Shown: piece after piece, positions 41,809 through 44,742 of the stretch
Layout of the letters: every line of letters begins with the position of its first letter
Position numbering within the stretch: position 1 is the first letter of the stretch
Assembly (NCBI GenBank): GCA_017744715.1
Contig: JAGIAT010000070.1
Location: forward strand, 1 to 44,742
DNA: 44,742 nt
From: Niabella sp.
GTDB lineage: Bacteria; Bacteroidota; Bacteroidia; Chitinophagales; Chitinophagaceae
Reading direction: 5' to 3'
Notes under the pieces: model-generated
What the model saw: only the letters and a program-made list of their open reading frames with translations
What the model was told of the DNA's origin: nothing
Database searches by the model: none
Translations under genes and position numbers: made by a program

Positions 41809-42129
41809 AACTAAAAAAACAATGATCAACAGAAGAGCAACCCGCAATGGTTGCTCTTTGTTTTTGAAGGCGACCGGTTCTGCACACAATATGAATATTG
41901 GCGATATGAAAGAGGGTGGAAACCGGAGGTCCCCGTTAGGGAAATGGCGGGATCGGCTGTGCCCTAAATCTATGGTTCCCCAAGGGAATGTTATGCACTA
42001 TTGGTCATTGGCCATTCACCATTTAAGGGAGCCAATCATGTGAAAATACTGCTTTATTTTTTCGTAAATCCTCTCCGTTTTTGCCCAAAAATGCTTATAT
42101 TTTCCGCAAACCACAAGCGCGTAATATAT
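41809..42129. other. gap upstream of the antiporter gene
   Basis: 321 bp without a convincing gene. It holds the terminator at 41834-41865. The rest shows no strong promoter match. A short frame from 41822 runs through the terminator hairpin and is not credited. Confidence 0.6.
41834..41865 (+). terminator. rho-independent terminator of the DUF1080 gene
   Basis: AGAGCAACC (41834-41842) pairs perfectly with GGTTGCTCT (41849-41857) around a 6-nt loop and is followed by TTGTTTTT. It lies 26 bp after the stop. Confidence 0.88.
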
Positions 42130-44400
42130 ATGGGGCATTTACCAAAATTGATCGAAGACCTGGCACTCATACTGATGGCCGGCGCCATCGTAACCTTATT
42201 GTTTCGAAAAATAAAGCAACCCCTGGTGCTGGGCTATATCATTGCCGGCTTTTTGGTAAGTCCGCATTTTATTTTTACACCCAATGTGGTAGACCAGGAG
42301 AATGTGAAGACGCTGGCGGAGATCGGTGTGATCTTCCTGCTGTTTAGCCTGGGCCTGGAATTTAGTTTTAAAAAACTGGTGCGGGTGGGCGGCACGGCAT
42401 CCATTACGGCGTTTACAGAGATCATTTTTATTACCGTGGGCGGTTATTTTGCCGGGAAGCTGATGGGCTGGAGCACGATGGACAGCCTGTTCCTGGGCGG
42501 GATGCTGGCCAGTTCGTCTACCACCATTATCCTGAGGGCTTTTGACGAGCTGGGTGTAAAGACCAAACAGTTTGCCCGCATCGTTTTTGGTGTACTGGTT
42601 GTAGAAGATATTGTGGTCATCCTGCTGATGGTATTGCTTTCAACCGTAGCGGTTACCAAGAACTTTGAAGGCGGCCAGATCCTTTTTACGGTATTAAAGC
42701 TGTTGTTTTTTTTGGGGATGTGGTTTATTGTGGGGATTTTTTTACTGCCGACTTTTTTACGGGTGGCCCGCAAACTGCTGGATGAAGAAACCCTGCTGAT
42801 ACTGGCACTGGGGCTTTGCCTGGGCATGGTGGTATTGGCCACGCAGGTAGGTTTTTCTGCGGAGCTGGGCGCTTTTGTAATGGGATCCATTATTGCAGAA
42901 ACCACGCTGGCAGAAAAAGTGGAGCACCTGATCAAACCAGTAAAAGACCTGTTTGGTGCCGTGTTTTTTGTATCGGTAGGGATGATGATCGATCCCAAGG
43001 CGATGGCTACTTATGCAGGGCCGATTTTCTGGATCACCCTGCTCACCTTGTTTGGAAAAATGATCAGCACCACCATCGGTGCACTCATCTCCGGGCAACC
43101 GTTAAAACAGTCGGTACAGGTGGGCATGAGCATGGCACAGATCGGTGAATTTGCCTTTATCGTAGCCACCCTGGGGCTTTCGCTGGGTGTGATCTCCGAG
43201 TTCCTGTTTCCCATCGCAGTAGGGGCTTCGGCCATTACTACATTCACCACACCCTACCTGATCAAGTTTTCGGAACCGATTTATAATTTCCTGGTAAAAA
43301 TGTTGCCGGAAAAATGGGTGAACCGGCTGAACCGGTATTCGTCCAGCACCCAGCAGATCCAGGCGGAGAGCGACTGGAAGATTGTACTCAAAACCTATCT
43401 GCGGATCCTGGTAACCAATACCATTATCCTGGTAGCCCTTTTACTGGTAAGCAAAAACTTCCTGCATCCTTTTATTGATGAGCGGGTACAGAACAGTTAC
43501 CTGCGTAATGCCATTACCCTGGTGATTTCGCTGGCGGCTGCAGCGCCGTTCTTCTGGGCCTTTATGGCGGGTAAGCCCAAGAACCAGGCCTATAAAGAAT
43601 TGTGGGTGGATAAAAAATACAACCGCGGCCCCCTGTTTATTGTAGAGCTGCTGCGGGTAGCCATGGGCATCCTGTTTATGGCCATATTTGTAAATACCCT
43701 GGTGCCGGCACGGATCGCATTACTGGTGGGCATTCCTATTACGATACTGGTATTGGTACTGTTTTCCAGCCGGATCCAAAAATTTTACCAGCGGATGGAG
43801 AAGCGGTTTATGCGCAACCTCAATGAACGCGAACTGGTAGCTGCTGAAGCCAATGCGGTGGAAAATAACCTGAAGGAAAAGAACAATGAAATGCGAACGA
43901 ACCTGGAGGCCTGGGATGCGCATATCGTGGAAATGGAAGTAAATCCGCAGGCAACGGCAATTGGCCGGGTGCTTATGGACCTGCAGTGGCGGGAAAAATT
44001 TGGAATCAACATCGTTTATATAAAAAGAGGAGAGAAGATCATTCATACACCAGGAAGGCAGAATCGCCTGCTCCCTTTTGACCGGGTGGGCATCCTGGCT
44101 ACGGATGATCAGCTGGCCGTCTTTAAACCCGTTTTTGATGCCCGGGAAGTGATCAGCGACGAAGATGTCAGCATCGACGATATCGTGCTGCAGAAAGTAC
44201 TTGTAGATGAGCACACCAAATTAAGAGGCCAAACCATACATGGATCGGGGCTCCGGGAGCGGACCAACGGGCTGGTAGTGGGCATTGAAAAAGAAAAAGA
44301 CCGGATCCTGAACCCGGAGTCCTCTACCGTACTGGAATGGGGCGATATCGTATGGATCGTGGGCGACCGGAAGAAACTGCAGAAACTGATCGTGGAATAA
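42130..44400 (+). CDS. Kef-type cation/proton antiporter with two TrkA_C-like domains
   Basis: 756 residues from the ATG at 42130 (MGHLPKLIEDLALIL); the frame is open from 42001, but the extension has no homology. Residues 1-400 are a CPA2 exchanger domain with about 12 membrane segments; GGMLASSSTTIILRAFDEL, VVEDIVVILLM (acidic pair ED) and FFVSVGMMIDP are typical. About 417-547 adds three to four further membrane segments. A coiled coil (about 554-601) is followed by two TrkA_C-like domains: 608-673 (WREKFGINIVYIKRG) and 677-756 (LRGQTIHGSGLRERTNGLVV, DIVWIVGDRKKL). No RCK_N Rossmann domain is present, unlike KefB/KefC. Likely K+ or Na+/H+ exchange at the inner membrane, gated by a ligand on the TrkA_C domains. 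Confidence 0.93.
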   Translation: MGHLPKLIEDLALILMAGAIVTLLFRKIKQPLVLGYIIAGFLVSPHFIFTPNVVDQENVKTLAEIGVIFLLFSLGLEFSFKKLVRVGGTASITAFTEIIFITVGGYFAGKLMGWSTMDSLFLGGMLASSSTTIILRAFDELGVKTKQFARIVFGVLVVEDIVVILLMVLLSTVAVTKNFEGGQILFTVLKLLFFLGMWFIVGIFLLPTFLRVARKLLDEETLLILALGLCLGMVVLATQVGFSAELGAFVMGSIIAETTLAEKVEHLIKPVKDLFGAVFFVSVGMMIDPKAMATYAGPIFWITLLTLFGKMISTTIGALISGQPLKQSVQVGMSMAQIGEFAFIVATLGLSLGVISEFLFPIAVGASAITTFTTPYLIKFSEPIYNFLVKMLPEKWVNRLNRYSSSTQQIQAESDWKIVLKTYLRILVTNTIILVALLLVSKNFLHPFIDERVQNSYLRNAITLVISLAAAAPFFWAFMAGKPKNQAYKELWVDKKYNRGPLFIVELLRVAMGILFMAIFVNTLVPARIALLVGIPITILVLVLFSSRIQKFYQRMEKRFMRNLNERELVAAEANAVENNLKEKNNEMRTNLEAWDAHIVEMEVNPQATAIGRVLMDLQWREKFGINIVYIKRGEKIIHTPGRQNRLLPFDRVGILATDDQLAVFKPVFDAREVISDEDVSIDDIVLQKVLVDEHTKLRGQTIHGSGLRERTNGLVVGIEKEKDRILNPESSTVLEWGDIVWIVGDRKKLQKLIVE

Positions 44401-44742
44401 TTTGAAAATTTGAAAATGTGGAGATGTGGAAATGTGAAGATGAAATTGCTGTTACTGCTCCCTGATCTTTCTCTGGCCGATATGCACAGGAAATAGGGAA
44501 TAGCAAGTAGTGAGAAGCTTGTACATGAAGCATGAAAACGGATCCAACGTTGAACTTTAAACCGCTTCCCTTGCGGGAATGTAAAATATCCAATATGAAA
44601 TTTTAAATGAGGAAGTTGAGATGCCGTTACTGCTCAATAACCGTTCCGCTGATTGATACCTAAGCAGCGGAACCGGGAATTAAGCACCCTCATCAGGCAG
44701 GAACGAAACCAACCTGTGCGTGCCTAAAATAAGTTGACATTT
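44401..44742. repeat. right-end cluster of dispersed repeats, inverted relative to the left end
   Basis: 342 bp with no gene. Modules: 44401-44456 (TTTGAAAATTTGAAAATG start) is the diverged reverse complement of 17261-17306; 44535-44562 is the exact reverse complement of 52-79; 44565-44660 resembles 27790-27880; CTTGCGGGAATGTAAAATAT (44570-44589) is the reverse complement of the 3' end of the 173-bp repeats. The window ends inside this region. Confidence 0.8.

Noticed and set aside
41822..42043. A 73-residue reading frame after the DUF1080 gene
   Set aside because: It runs through a perfect terminator hairpin at 41834-41865 and has no family resemblance or hydrophobic segment.
42001..42129. 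N-terminal extension of the antiporter
   Set aside because: The added residues have no homology, and the exchanger domain begins naturally at MGHLPKLIEDLALIL.

Overview
The window looks like a chromosomal segment of a Bacteroidota bacterium, most likely a member of Chitinophagaceae (an inference from gene content; no rRNA or other phylogenetic marker RNA is present). The reasons are: many SPII lipoproteins with a Cys followed by charged or polar residues; LVIVD-repeat lipoproteins; a CCDC81-type HU protein; a Gfo/Idh/MocA oxidoreductase beside a DUF1080 3-keto-glycoside hydrolase; a tandem-CBM20 GH77 glucanotransferase; weak Shine-Dalgarno sequences; and repeated TAnnTTTG boxes just upstream of genes, which is the -7 element of the Bacteroidota housekeeping sigma factor. 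No tRNA, rRNA, CRISPR array, transposase or phage gene was found.

Layout. 1-487 holds two copies of a 173-bp repeat. 488-5424 (minus) encodes a secreted rhodanese-like protein, an AAC(3)-I-like acetyltransferase, a double-domain M16 protease and a RimJ/RimL-type acetyltransferase. 5672-8488 (plus) is a LytTR response regulator with a TPR-containing HisKA sensor kinase, followed at 8950-13241 by six small secreted proteins or lipoproteins. Direct repeats with a 21-22 bp period, of the kind LytTR proteins bind, lie upstream of two of these genes, so the two-component system may control the cluster. 13472-17120 (minus) holds an esterase lipoprotein, a small membrane protein and aspS. deoC is at 17354-18022.

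18380-25855 is a tight six-gene operon: a stand-alone receiver, a membrane-anchored HEAT-like protein, a processive GT2 glycosyltransferase, an LtaS-like AlkP-superfamily transferase, a TPR plus beta-barrel outer-membrane protein, and a membrane-anchored protein of unknown family. It reads as a synthase-dependent exopolysaccharide machine with the PgaC/PgaA logic of PNAG systems, but with a phospho-transferase where PNAG systems have the deacetylase PgaB. It is the best candidate here for an undescribed system. A GH18-like lipoprotein converges on its 3' end.

27289-30747 (minus) has a GNAT and malQ, with a near-perfect palindrome overlapping the likely malQ promoter. A 51-residue membrane protein (31132-31287) is followed by a strong terminator. 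31740-35015 is an operon of two LVIVD lipoproteins, two paralogous outer-membrane proteins and a small membrane protein. 35055-37297 holds the HU-CCDC81 protein and a DoxX / thioesterase / VOC operon. 37301-38106 is a tandem array of four ~196-bp units. 38140-41808 holds a DCC protein, a lipoprotein and a divergent pair (Gfo/Idh/MocA oxidoreductase and double-DUF1080 hydrolase) that fits the 3-keto-glycoside route. 42130-44400 is a Kef-type antiporter with two C-terminal TrkA_C-like domains. The right end (44401-44742) carries the same dispersed repeat family as the left end, in inverted orientation, including a perfect 28-bp inverted match.
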